Origin: an uncultured Lachnospiraceae bacterium
GTDB lineage: Bacteria; Bacillota; Clostridia; Lachnospirales; Lachnospiraceae
DNA length: 14,745 bases
Direction: 5' to 3'
Assembly (NCBI GenBank): GCA_910577785.1
Contig: CAJTNT010000068.1
Coordinates: 1 to 14,745 of the forward strand
The position numbers and the translations under genes were made by a program. The first letter of the stretch is position 1; each line of letters begins with the position of its first letter. The notes under the pieces were generated by a model. It made no database searches. It saw only the letters and a list, made by a program, of their open reading frames with translations, and was not told where the DNA came from. Positions 6,929-13,679 of the stretch are shown piece after piece.

Positions 6929-8143
6929 TCAGCCAGAAGCCTTAAAGTTATATATAGGCTTCATCACATCCAGCACATCTACGGACGCACGGATGACGTC
7001 AATAATGTCTTCCAGGCTCTTATATGCCATCGGCGCCTCGTCCAATGTATTCTCATTGATCGATGTGCTATAGATTCCCTCCATTGCCTCCCGGTATTCC
7101 TCCATGCGCAGGCTTGCCTTCGCCTTTGTCCTCGACATCAGGCGCCCTGCCCCATGCGGCGCCGAATAGTTCCATTCCGGATTGCCCTTTCCCACTGCCA
7201 ATACGCTGCCGTCCCTCATATTGATAGGAATCAGCACTTTCTCCCCGTGGTGGGCGGCAATCGCGCCCTTCCTTAAAATCATCTCTTCGGTATCAATATA
7301 ATTATGAATGGTGTGGAAAGCCTCGCCGCCTGCCATGCCAGTCCTCGCCAGGAGAATCTCTGCCATTTTCTCCCTGTTCCGCCTGGCAAAAGCCTGACAG
7401 ATCTCTACATCATGGAGATAATCCTGCAGGTATTTCCCAGACAGATAGCAGAGATCTTCCGGCATGCTGGCCTCCGACTCATAGACCTGCCAATGAAGCT
7501 GCTTTAACGCAGCCTGTATTTCTTTCCTGCGCCCCTGTTCCTTATAGGTGCGGATTATCTCATCCCGCTTTTCCAGATAATCCCCATATCCTCTGTCCAG
7601 ATTGGCTGCCAGTTTCTGGTATAGCTCAGCCACCTGCTTGCCCAGGTTCCTAGACCCGGAATGGATGATCAGATATTTCGTGCCGTCTGCCGCCTCCTCT
7701 ATCTCTATGAAATGGTTGCCGCCGCCCAAGGTACCGAGCGACCGCTCCAGCCTCTTGGAATCCTTTAGCTCTCTGTAACAGGCAAGCCTTGTCAGGTCAA
7801 ACCTTTCCTGGCGCCCTTCCCACACATTCATTCCTGACGGAATAAAATGGGCAGCCTCATCCACCTTTTCAAAATCAATCTCCGCTTTGCCCAGATTCAC
7901 CGTATACATGCCGCATCCAATATCAACGCCCACGACATTGGGAACCGCCTTATCGGTAATTGTCATTGTGGTGCCAATCGTACACCCTTTCCCAGAATGC
8001 ACATCTGGCATAATACGGATTTTTGCGCCCTCTGTCATAGGATAATCACACATACGCCGGATCTGCTCAATAGCTTCTTCCTCCACGACCCTTGCGTAAC
8101 AGATAGCAGTATTGACTTTTCCCTTAATTTCAATCTTATCCAT
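6929..8143 (-). CDS. rtcB: RtcB-family RNA ligase
   Basis: RtcB joins 2',3'-cyclic phosphate or 3'-phosphate RNA ends to 5'-OH ends through a GMP-histidine intermediate, using GTP and Mn2+. In bacteria it is an RNA repair enzyme. The 404-residue protein has the whole active site: MPDVHSGKG (45-53), VGVDIGCGM with D74 and C77, GGGNHF with N143 and H144, HSGSR with H161, HN at 280-281, and SAPHGAGR with H330, the residue expected to be guanylylated. The length fits the shorter bacterial branch of the family. The ATG has AAGGAGG 6 nt upstream. It is transcribed alone, convergent with the XRE gene. The terminator at 8227-8271 cuts it off from the small unit upstream. No archease, PrfH or RtcA partner lies in the window, so its RNA substrate cannot be guessed. 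Confidence 0.93.
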   Translation of the reverse strand: MDKIEIKGKVNTAICYARVVEEEAIEQIRRMCDYPMTEGAKIRIMPDVHSGKGCTIGTTMTITDKAVPNVVGVDIGCGMYTVNLGKAEIDFEKVDEAAHFIPSGMNVWEGRQERFDLTRLACYRELKDSKRLERSLGTLGGGNHFIEIEEAADGTKYLIIHSGSRNLGKQVAELYQKLAANLDRGYGDYLEKRDEIIRTYKEQGRRKEIQAALKQLHWQVYESEASMPEDLCYLSGKYLQDYLHDVEICQAFARRNREKMAEILLARTGMAGGEAFHTIHNYIDTEEMILRKGAIAAHHGEKVLIPINMRDGSVLAVGKGNPEWNYSAPHGAGRLMSRTKAKASLRMEEYREAMEGIYSTSINENTLDEAPMAYKSLEDIIDVIRASVDVLDVMKPIYNFKASG

Positions 8144-8226
8144 GTTTTTCCTCCTTCTTAAAAAGAATTTCTCCCAAAGGTTTTTTATCCTATGGGCAAT
8201 TCCAACGGAATTTCCTAATTTAAGAT

Positions 8227-8271
8227 AAAAAAATACCGCCTATCTTGTGCATCCACACAAAATAAGCGGTA
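8227..8271 (-). terminator. Very strong intrinsic terminator upstream of rtcB
   Basis: On the minus strand a 16-bp stem (arms 8234-8249 and 8256-8271) has two G-U pairs and a 6-nt loop, followed by seven T. The G-U pairs form only in the minus-strand RNA, which fixes the direction. It ends transcription coming from the small unit at 8301-8459, about 30 nt past its stop. Confidence 0.85.
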
Positions 8272-8300
8272 ATAAAATCCATGGTTCCGGCGCCTGCCCC

Positions 8301-8459
8301 CTATCCCCTACGATAGGGCTGCATCCTCTGCCACAGCATTCCTTTCAGGCTTATTCTTATCTGGACACACAAAAGCAATGCCCCACTCTTCTGCTGATCG
8401 AGCGGTGCATTTTCCAAATGTTCTAGATACAGATAACTTGACGGAATCACTGTAAACAT
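8301..8459 (-). CDS. Small ORF of unknown function, 52 codons, possibly frameshifted
   Basis: I do not recognise this product. The ATG at 8459 has a good AAAGGAG site 5 nt upstream, a promoter-like sequence about 45-75 nt upstream and a strong terminator 30 nt downstream. The unit therefore looks like an independent transcript. The 52-residue peptide begins MFTVIPSSYLYLEHLENAP and ends with a basic, less protein-like tail. The overlapping minus-strand frame (stop near 8310) reads AEEWGIAFVCPDKNKPE and onward, which looks more natural. One base change near 8390 would join the first half to that frame. A 7-bp hairpin (8299-8318) covers the stop codon. It may be a real small protein, a frameshifted one, or a small RNA that only happens to hold an ORF. 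Confidence 0.4.
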   Translation of the reverse strand: MFTVIPSSYLYLEHLENAPLDQQKSGALLLCVQIRISLKGMLWQRMQPYRRG

Positions 8460-8510
8460 CTTTTCTCCTTTCCGAATCCATTTCTTGGGATCTACTGTTC
8501 TTCTCTTTAT

Positions 8511-8539
8511 ATCGTACGCGAATAAAAAATCTTTAGCAA
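8511..8539 (-). promoter_or_regulatory. Candidate promoter of the small unit
   Basis: On the minus strand TTGCTA (complement of 8534-8539), a 17-nt spacer and TACGAT (complement of 8511-8516), each a 4-of-6 match. The spacing is ideal and a ribosome binding site and ORF follow. The match is moderate. The rest of 8460-8633 shows no gene. Confidence 0.4.
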
Positions 8540-8633
8540 AAAGTACAGAGATTCCAGAAAATATCCCTATCCTTATGCACTTTTATAATTTCAGAAGGGA
8601 AATCACCCGGCAGTCACGGCAGGCACTGAGCAG

Positions 8634-9305
8634 TCAACGGTCACCTGTCCCCCTATCGGTATTCTTCATAATCTTAATCAGCCTGCTTGTTCCAAGCCTG
8701 TCCGCCCCGGCTTTTACGAACTCCTCTGCATCGTCAAAGGATGAGATGCCTCCTGCTGCCTTTACCTTCACTCCTTTTCCCACATGCTCCCGCATAAGCT
8801 TTACATCCCCAAGCGTGGCTCCCGCCGTGGAAAATCCCGTGGATGTCTTGATAAATTCCGCTCCCGCATCCGTGACAATCCCGCACATCTTAATCTTCTC
8901 CTCGTCCGTAAGAAGGCATGTCTCTATAATCACTTTCAGTATCCTTCCCCCGCATGCTTCGTGGATCTGGCGGATCTCGTCTTCTATCTCCTGATACCTT
9001 CTATCCTTCAGATGCCCGATATTGATCACCATGTCAATCTCCTCCGCCCCGTTGGCAACCGCATCTTTCGTCTCAAAGACCTTTACCGCCGTAGCGCTGT
9101 ACCCGTTGGGGAATCCGATTACAGTGCAAATTGGAAGCTTCCCCTCCACATATTCTGCTGCCTGTTTCACGTAAGATGCCGGGATACAGGCAGACGCAGT
9201 CTCATATTTCATGGCATCATCAAGGATCTGGCGGATCTCATCCCAGGTAGCCTCCTGCACCAGCAGCGTATGGTCAACAAGTTTTAAAATGTCTTCTTTC
9301 TTCAT
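8634..9305 (-). CDS. deoC: Deoxyribose-phosphate aldolase
   Basis: DeoC cleaves 2-deoxyribose-5-phosphate to acetaldehyde and glyceraldehyde-3-phosphate, the last step of deoxynucleoside breakdown in the cytosol. The 223-residue protein is normal length. The Schiff-base lysine is K153 in FIKTSTGFSTAGAT. Its partners are D91 in EIDMVINIG and K182 in VKAAGGI. The ATG at 9305 has AAAGGG 8 nt upstream. A longer frame from a TTG at 9344 adds 13 residues without a ribosome binding site and is rejected. It follows deoB, 150 bp away on the same strand. Together they form a salvage/catabolism pair, although a TTGACA box in the gap (9376-9381 complement) has no good -10. The last nine residues, NTDRGTGDR, are unlike the usual DeoC end and may come from an inserted repeat. 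Confidence 0.95.
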   Translation of the reverse strand: MKKEDILKLVDHTLLVQEATWDEIRQILDDAMKYETASACIPASYVKQAAEYVEGKLPICTVIGFPNGYSATAVKVFETKDAVANGAEEIDMVINIGHLKDRRYQEIEDEIRQIHEACGGRILKVIIETCLLTDEEKIKMCGIVTDAGAEFIKTSTGFSTAGATLGDVKLMREHVGKGVKVKAAGGISSFDDAEEFVKAGADRLGTSRLIKIMKNTDRGTGDR

Positions 9306-9324
9306 AAATTTTGCCCTTTCTTTC

Positions 9325-9455
9325 TTAAAATAATGAAACAACACTAACTAATAATGCGCCCGTGATACTGTCAAGCACGCCGCCAACCATAGATTTAAGC
9401 GCCTAGAGGGAGATGGTTCCTCATGACTTTCACTTTTTCCAACGCCTTCTATCAT
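9325..9455 (-). pseudogene. Possible decayed small gene between deoB and deoC
   Basis: An ATG at 9455 abuts the deoB stop codon and opens a hydrophilic stretch, MIEGVGKSESHEEPSPSR. A different frame, open from about 9407, continues with ALKSMVGGVLDSITGALL and a hydrophobic tail, and stops at 9325 just before the deoC ribosome binding site. Neither half is convincing alone. One inserted base near 9405 would make a 43-residue protein with a C-terminal membrane segment. I do not recognise the family, and there is no good Shine-Dalgarno. It may be chance. Confidence 0.25.
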
Positions 9456-10646
9456 TTAATCTAATTTCCCAAGCATAGAACTTCCAATCGTTCCTTCTGG
9501 CATATCAAGCCCGAAATTATCGGCAATCGTCGCACCTATGACCGCAAAGGTCTGGGCGTCTTCCAATTTCCCATAACCCTCCATAGATGGCGAATAGGCG
9601 AGAAACGGCGTTTTTTCCCTTGTGTGATCGGTACCCGTATGTGTCGGGTCATTGCCGTGGTCTGCCGTGATAATCAAAAGGTCGTCTTCTTTCAAAAGCC
9701 CCAACAGCTCTCCCAGCTTCACGTCAAATTTTTCTATTTCCTTCGCATAGCCCGCCACATTCCTGCGGTGTCCCCACAGAGCGTCAAAATCCACAAGATT
9801 CACATAGCAAAGACCTTCAAAATCCCTTTTGGCAATCTCAATCGTCTGTTCCATCCCATGTACGGAGCTTTTGGACTTATTGGATTCGGTAAGCCCTTCG
9901 CCGTCAAAGATATCATAGATTTTCCCCACGGATATCACATCTAGCCCAGCCTCCTCCAACACATTGAGCGCCGTCCTTCCATAGGGCTTTAAAGCGTAAT
10001 CGTGGCGGTTGCTGGTGCGCTTAAACTCGCCCTTCTTTTTCCCCACGTATGGCCTTGCGATGACACGCCCCACTTTCCACTCATCCTTCATCGTAATCTC
10101 ACGGGCAATCTCGCAGCACCGATACAGTTCTTCCAGACCGAATGTCTCTTCATTGCCGCAGATTTGAAGGACGGAATCCGCCGAGGTATATACAATCATA
10201 TGTCCTGTAGCAATCTCTTCTTCTGCCAGCTCTTCTAAAATTGCCGTTCCGCTGGCGCTCTTATTCCCGATGATCGTCCGTCCCGTCCTCTGTGACAATT
10301 CGTCTATAAGCTCCTGGGGGAACCCCGTTTCCGTAAACGTTTTAAAGGGTTTTGTAATATAAAGCCCCATCATCTCCCAGTGGCCGGTCATCGTATCTTT
10401 GCCGGCGCTGGCCTCATTCAGATATGTATAATATCCCATCGGCCTTTCTACTGCCTCTACCTGTTTCAATGGATGAAGATTTGCCAGTCCAAGCTTTCTA
10501 AGGTTCGGGATACAGAACTCATCCATCCGCTGGGAGATATGCCCCAGGGTATCCGTTCCTGCATCTCCGTAATCCGCCGCATCCGGCAATGCGCCCACGC
10601 CAAGAGAATCCACCACAATTGTAAAAATGCGTTTGTATTTTTTCAT
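9456..10646 (-). CDS. deoB: Phosphopentomutase
   Basis: DeoB interconverts ribose-1-phosphate and ribose-5-phosphate, and the deoxy forms, linking nucleoside phosphorylases to the pentose phosphate pathway and DeoC. It belongs to the alkaline-phosphatase superfamily and uses Mn2+. The 396-residue protein is full length. Metal ligands are seen in VVDSLG (D13), ITADHGND (D329, H330) and GTDH (D340, H341). T85 in GKDTMTGHWE is the phosphorylated threonine known from the Bacillus enzyme. The ATG has AAGGAGG about 9 nt upstream. A promoter with a palindrome beside it lies at 10731-10772. It is the first gene of the deoB-deoC pair. No phosphorylase or nucleoside transporter is in the window. Confidence 0.96.
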   Translation of the reverse strand: MKKYKRIFTIVVDSLGVGALPDAADYGDAGTDTLGHISQRMDEFCIPNLRKLGLANLHPLKQVEAVERPMGYYTYLNEASAGKDTMTGHWEMMGLYITKPFKTFTETGFPQELIDELSQRTGRTIIGNKSASGTAILEELAEEEIATGHMIVYTSADSVLQICGNEETFGLEELYRCCEIAREITMKDEWKVGRVIARPYVGKKKGEFKRTSNRHDYALKPYGRTALNVLEEAGLDVISVGKIYDIFDGEGLTESNKSKSSVHGMEQTIEIAKRDFEGLCYVNLVDFDALWGHRRNVAGYAKEIEKFDVKLGELLGLLKEDDLLIITADHGNDPTHTGTDHTREKTPFLAYSPSMEGYGKLEDAQTFAVIGATIADNFGLDMPEGTIGSSMLGKLD

Positions 10647-10730
10647 ATCAATGCCCCTCCTTACCTAATCTCTATCCTTTCTTTATACTTTAACATAATT
10701 CATAATTAATTGGTACTCTACTGTAAAGAA

Positions 10731-10760
10731 ATTATATATTTTTCCCTTTTTAAAAAACAA
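10731..10760 (-). promoter_or_regulatory. Promoter for deoB
   Basis: On the minus strand TTGTTT (complement of 10755-10760), an 18-nt spacer and a perfect TATAAT (complement of 10731-10736), giving a leader of about 80 nt. The surrounding DNA (10680-10850) is very AT-rich and holds no gene. Confidence 0.65.
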
Positions 10761-10761
10761 C

Positions 10762-10772
10762 ATACATTGTAT
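10762..10772. promoter_or_regulatory. Palindrome next to the deoB promoter
   Basis: ATACATTGTAT is a perfect 11-bp palindrome lying directly upstream of the deoB -35 box. It could be an operator for a nucleoside-responsive regulator. No such regulator is in the window and the assignment is a guess. Confidence 0.25.
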
Positions 10773-10849
10773 TTGCTATGTTTTTTACATTTTAGAATAT
10801 TTGCACAATTTTCACATATTCTTTTGGATATATTTCACAATAAGAAATC

Positions 10850-10894
10850 TAAAAAAGAGATACCCCCAAAGGCGTTGCCCTGAATGGTATCTCT
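10850..10894 (-). terminator. Intrinsic terminator of the TetR/MFS cassette
   Basis: On the minus strand GAGATACC pairs with GGTATCTC (arms 10857-10864 and 10886-10893), with an inner GGC/GCC stem and a T-run after it (A10851-A10856 on the plus strand). It lies downstream of the MFS gene and its remnant neighbour, and separates them from deoB. Confidence 0.85.
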
Positions 10895-10992
10895 CCATAA
10901 ATCTTTGCTATCGTATTTCCAAATGCCGCAAAATTGGTACAAATATAGCAAGTTCCTTCCAGAGTGCATCATAGGGCGCACCCATCATTGAG

Positions 10993-11092
10993 TTACTGCA
11001 TATGCCCGCTTCTGTCTTTGGAAGTGATCATAGAAAATGTAGACATTGGGCGTTCCTTAAACAGGGCACAATATCCATTCTGCATTTCTCAT
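10993..11092 (-). pseudogene. Remnant of a cysteine-rich KTR-type small gene
   Basis: Starting at the ATG at 11092 the frame reads MRNAEWILCPV and then a stop (11057-11059). EWILCPV matches what I recall of the N-terminus of cysteine-rich KTR-domain proteins, small CxxC proteins often found next to efflux or resistance genes in Firmicutes. A second frame further on reads STFSMITSKDRSGHMQ before a stop at 10993, which loosely resembles the tail of that family. The middle, with the remaining cysteines and the KTR motif, is missing. The piece is about 100 nt against roughly 180 nt for an intact gene. It lies 28 nt after the MFS stop. The family call rests on memory of the motif and needs a search. 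Confidence 0.45.
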
Positions 11093-11119
11093 TACATTTC
11101 TGCCTTTCATTTTAGCCTG

Positions 11120-12358
11120 CTAAAATTTTTTGAAAATATTTTTTGTGCTAATGGCAATCATAAGCGACACAATACCCGAAAATAAAACAACAGCATATTC
11201 AAACCCTTTACAGATTTCAAACAGGACACCATAGAATGCATTGCCCAATGGCTGTGCACACATGGAAACGGTAAGAATGACAGCAATTACCTTTCCAATT
11301 AAATTTTGTGGGGTTTCTGTTTGGATAAAGGACATCATCTGCACGGTAAAAATCGTTGAACATACCATAATGGCAAAGCAGCATACAGTAATGGCAATAT
11401 AATTTATGATTGCAGATGAAAACAGTATCAATGAAACACTAATCGGAAACACGCATACCGCACAAGCGATTACAAGATTGCCCGATTTATGAATCGCTAG
11501 TTTGTTTGCAAAAACGCCTGCTCCAATACCCCCTGCCAGCCCGCCTGCCGCCAATGCCCCCTGTGCAAAACCATATAGCCTGTTTGCCTGTGAAGCATCT
11601 AAATCTAAAACTTCTGTTACCAGATATGGAAGTGCGACAATAATCATTGCGGAAAGAAACAAATTAATTCCGCAGATTACAAGGACGGCTTTTCCGATCA
11701 CAGGCTTCTCCTTTCGGATAAAGCGGATGCTCTGTGCAAAATCGCTTCTTGCCGTCTTTAATATACCGCCACCCGAAGTTCGTTTCTGGAACGGTATTTT
11801 TATGAAAATTTCCATAACCGCCGACATAAGAAAGCATACCATGCAAACCAGCAAAACAGGCTTTAATCCATATGCACTGTATAAAATGCCTCCAAGTACA
11901 GGACCCATCAAAGACGCAAACGAGCTGATTGTATTGATAATAGAATTTGCCGCCATAAAATTATCCTGATTGGTAAGTGCAGGGATACTTGCCTGCACAG
12001 ATGGCTGATATGCACCCGCAATGCCATACAAAAAGCTCAATGTAACTGTCAGAAGGAGAATGAGATTCCCTTCATTCATAAGCAGGGAAAAGGCTAAGAT
12101 AACTGCCGCCGTAAAAAAATCCAGTATTACCATAATATTTCTTTTATTAACCCTGTCTGCAACGATTCCGCCAATAGGTGACAGCAAAATGGCAGGTATA
12201 AAGGCACACGCTGTAACCGTTCCGTAAAGTGCGGATGAGCCTGTTAAATTTAATAAATATAGCGGCAATGCAAATCTTATTGTTGCATTTCCAAACAAAG
12301 AGATGATCTGGCCGATGACAACTAATGTAAAATCCTTTGAAAATAGTTTTTGATTCAT
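11120..12358 (-). CDS. MFS efflux transporter
   Basis: This is a 412-residue major facilitator protein of the kind that exports drugs such as macrolides (MFS_3/Mef-like), driven by the proton gradient. About twelve hydrophobic segments are present. The cytoplasmic loop after the second one carries the motif A-like GGIVADRVNKR (63-73). The N-terminus (NQKLFSKDFTLVVIGQIIS) and the mid-protein loop with FAQSIRFIRKEKPVIG fit that branch. The ATG has GGAGG 8 nt upstream. It sits 20 nt after the truncated ABC ATPase frame and downstream of a TetR repressor gene, so it is probably the repressor's target. The substrate cannot be told from sequence. Its AT-rich composition differs from the permease gene at the window end. 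Confidence 0.87.
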   Translation of the reverse strand: MNQKLFSKDFTLVVIGQIISLFGNATIRFALPLYLLNLTGSSALYGTVTACAFIPAILLSPIGGIVADRVNKRNIMVILDFFTAAVILAFSLLMNEGNLILLLTVTLSFLYGIAGAYQPSVQASIPALTNQDNFMAANSIINTISSFASLMGPVLGGILYSAYGLKPVLLVCMVCFLMSAVMEIFIKIPFQKRTSGGGILKTARSDFAQSIRFIRKEKPVIGKAVLVICGINLFLSAMIIVALPYLVTEVLDLDASQANRLYGFAQGALAAGGLAGGIGAGVFANKLAIHKSGNLVIACAVCVFPISVSLILFSSAIINYIAITVCCFAIMVCSTIFTVQMMSFIQTETPQNLIGKVIAVILTVSMCAQPLGNAFYGVLFEICKGFEYAVVLFSGIVSLMIAISTKNIFKKF

Positions 12359-12378
12359 TCTTTATACCTCCATTTTTT

Positions 12379-12528
12379 CTATTCCGTTCGTGCCTGCCGT
12401 TTTCCTGCACCGTTAATACCTAATAGCCCATATATGTCTTCTTCATAGATCATAAAGCTGCAATTATTCATTCCTTGTGTTAATCCGTAGCTTTTTTCAA
12501 CAGAATTTACATCCACAATCGTTTGCAT
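12379..12528 (-). pseudogene. Truncated ABC-transporter ATPase (N-terminal 43 residues)
   Basis: From an ATG at 12528 with a good AAAGGAG site, the frame reads MQTIVDVNSVEKSYG and continues to YGLLGINGAGK, which is the start of an ABC ATPase up to the Walker A motif. It then goes straight into RQARTE and a stop, so the rest of the ATPase is gone: 49 residues instead of about 230-300. The break falls inside the P-loop, where a TT or ST would be expected after GAGK. The frame ends 20 nt before the MFS start. It cannot bind ATP as it stands. It could still act as a translated leader for the MFS gene. The likely history is a deletion that joined a TetR-ABC operon to the MFS gene. Confidence 0.75.
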
Positions 12529-12543
12529 ACTATCTCCTTTCAG

Positions 12544-12558
12544 TACCGCACGTCGGTA
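12544..12558. promoter_or_regulatory. Operator-like palindrome before the ABC remnant/MFS genes
   Basis: TACCG, a 5-nt centre (CACGT) and CGGTA form a dyad just upstream of the ABC-remnant ribosome binding site. The minus-strand context, ACATACCG on one side, resembles the CATAC half-sites in front of the TetR gene. It is a candidate third TetR binding site. No clear promoter was identified beside it. Confidence 0.4.
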
Positions 12559-12576
12559 TGTATTTGTTTTAAAATA

Positions 12577-12602
12577 TTTCTGCCCATTTTACAGGGCAGA
12601 AA
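12577..12602. terminator. Hairpin between TetR gene and ABC remnant
   Basis: TTTCTGCCC (12577-12585) pairs perfectly over 9 bp with GGGCAGAAA (12594-12602) around an 8-nt loop, about 40 nt after the TetR stop. On the minus strand it is followed by TATTTT, a weak T-tract. It may end or attenuate the TetR transcript before the MFS gene. Confidence 0.55.
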
Positions 12603-12640
12603 TTTATTCATGGAAATAAAAAATTCAAAGATTGTGCTTT

Positions 12641-13297
12641 CTATTGCTTGTTCTTTTGATAGATAGATGCCAGCTCCTGCAATCTCTCTAACATTTCGCT
12701 ATCTACAATATCCAGACCAAAGCCTTGCAGCATCTGCCTGAATACCATAAACTTACGGCAGGATTCTTCCTCCGTACTATCAAATATCATAGGATTCATC
12801 CAGAGATTTGCTGCAAGCAAAATCAGTTCTGCCAATTGCTCTGGGTAATCCGTTTTAATAGAGCCGTCTGAAATACCCTGCCGGATAATCGGCAAAATAT
12901 AGTTCGGCGCTGCGTTATCTATGGTATCATGTAAAAGAGAGAAAAGAAGTTTCGGGTTATTATGAAAATCTGGAGCTACTGTAAAAATATCGTTCTGTAC
13001 CGACCGGCTGATGGATGTCTTAAAAATGGTTTTCAACTTTTCCTTACCACTTAGGTCAGAACGGTCACGAATGACAGCAAGCATCCGATTTGATTCAGCC
13101 GTCATCTTTTCTGTAACAGCAACTAAAATATCCTCCTTTGACTTAAAATGATGATAGATGGCGCCTTTGCTAAGGCCGCCTAAATTATCTATAATATCCT
13201 GAATGGAAGTATGCTCAAACCCCTTTTCCATAAACAGGCGGAAAGCAACATCTAATATTAAATTAACCGTTTCTTCTGGATGCCTATTTCTTGCCAT
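12641..13297 (-). CDS. TetR-family transcriptional repressor
   Basis: The 218-residue protein has the family helix-turn-helix at about 28-52: HTSIQDIIDN, then LSKGAIYHHFKSKEDIL. It is followed by a divergent alpha-helical ligand-binding domain. TetR proteins bind palindromic operators as dimers and release on binding a small molecule, often a substrate of the pump they control. The ATG has a purine-rich AAGGGGG site upstream. Its promoter spans 13337-13366, and two CATAC/GTATG palindromes overlie it, so self-repression is very likely. It is first in a minus-strand cluster with the ABC remnant and the MFS transporter. The ligand is unknown. Confidence 0.9.
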   Translation of the reverse strand: MARNRHPEETVNLILDVAFRLFMEKGFEHTSIQDIIDNLGGLSKGAIYHHFKSKEDILVAVTEKMTAESNRMLAVIRDRSDLSGKEKLKTIFKTSISRSVQNDIFTVAPDFHNNPKLLFSLLHDTIDNAAPNYILPIIRQGISDGSIKTDYPEQLAELILLAANLWMNPMIFDSTEEESCRKFMVFRQMLQGFGLDIVDSEMLERLQELASIYQKNKQ

Positions 13298-13315
13298 GTT
13301 TTCTTATCCCCCTTA

Positions 13316-13332
13316 ACATACTGCTGGTATGT
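13316..13332. promoter_or_regulatory. TetR operator 1
   Basis: ACATAC, a 5-nt centre (tgctg) and GTATGT form a perfect 6-bp dyad just downstream of the TetR -10 box, around the expected transcription start. It shares the CATAC-5-GTATG pattern with operator 2, 27 bp away centre to centre. Confidence 0.65.
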
Positions 13333-13336
13333 ATCT

Positions 13337-13366
13337 ATATTATCATACTATTGGTATGTTTGTCAA
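13337..13366 (-). promoter_or_regulatory. Promoter of the TetR gene
   Basis: On the minus strand a perfect TTGACA (complement of 13361-13366), an 18-nt spacer and TAATAT (complement of 13337-13342). The spacer is almost filled by operator 2. Confidence 0.7.
13344..13358. promoter_or_regulatory. TetR operator 2, inside the promoter spacer
   Basis: CATAC, a 5-nt centre (tattg) and GTATG form a perfect dyad placed exactly between the -35 and -10 boxes. Binding there would block RNA polymerase. Confidence 0.65.
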
Positions 13367-13568
13367 GAGATTTGATAATGCATTTATGGAACGTAGATTA
13401 ATTTTAAACAACTGAACCCCTAAAGCAACGCATCATTTTCATATTTTATAAACAAAAATGGTTGATCATCTCAAAAAAGCCTTGATATGCCGCCCGGAAC
13501 CCTGCCAGCCCAGCCTCTAGCACACAGCATTGAGAAAGAATTAATGAAAACTGAATACGACGCAGACA

Positions 13569-13616
13569 CGGCGTTTCTCTATCCCAATACAGGGAGAACA
13601 GGAACGCCGCTTTTTT
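13569..13616 (+). terminator. Orphan terminator-like hairpin
   Basis: CGGCGTT (13569-13575) pairs with AACGCCG (13603-13609), with an inner CCC/GGG pair (13583-13585 and 13592-13594). C then TTTTTT follows on the plus strand. It has the form of a plus-strand terminator, yet no plus-strand gene is recognised upstream. The stretch 13367-13568 shows nothing else I can support. Confidence 0.45.
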
Positions 13617-13679
13617 ATGCCCTCATGTTACGCATTAGGGGCGAAAAGAGCCTTGCTATATGCGGCTTTGCGGGCGCAG

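Noticed and set aside
8160..8226. Promoter for rtcB
   Set aside because: An AATTCC/GGAATT dyad and AT-rich words are present, but no well-spaced -35/-10 pair could be chosen.
8227..8504. Known small RNA (6S, SRP RNA, tmRNA) in the unit upstream of rtcB
   Set aside because: None of the conserved cores of these RNAs could be recognised, and the ends do not pair as in 6S RNA.
12147..12410. Minus-strand frame of 87 codons overlapping the MFS start
   Set aside because: It is the MFS N-terminal coding sequence read in the wrong frame, extended into the ABC remnant.
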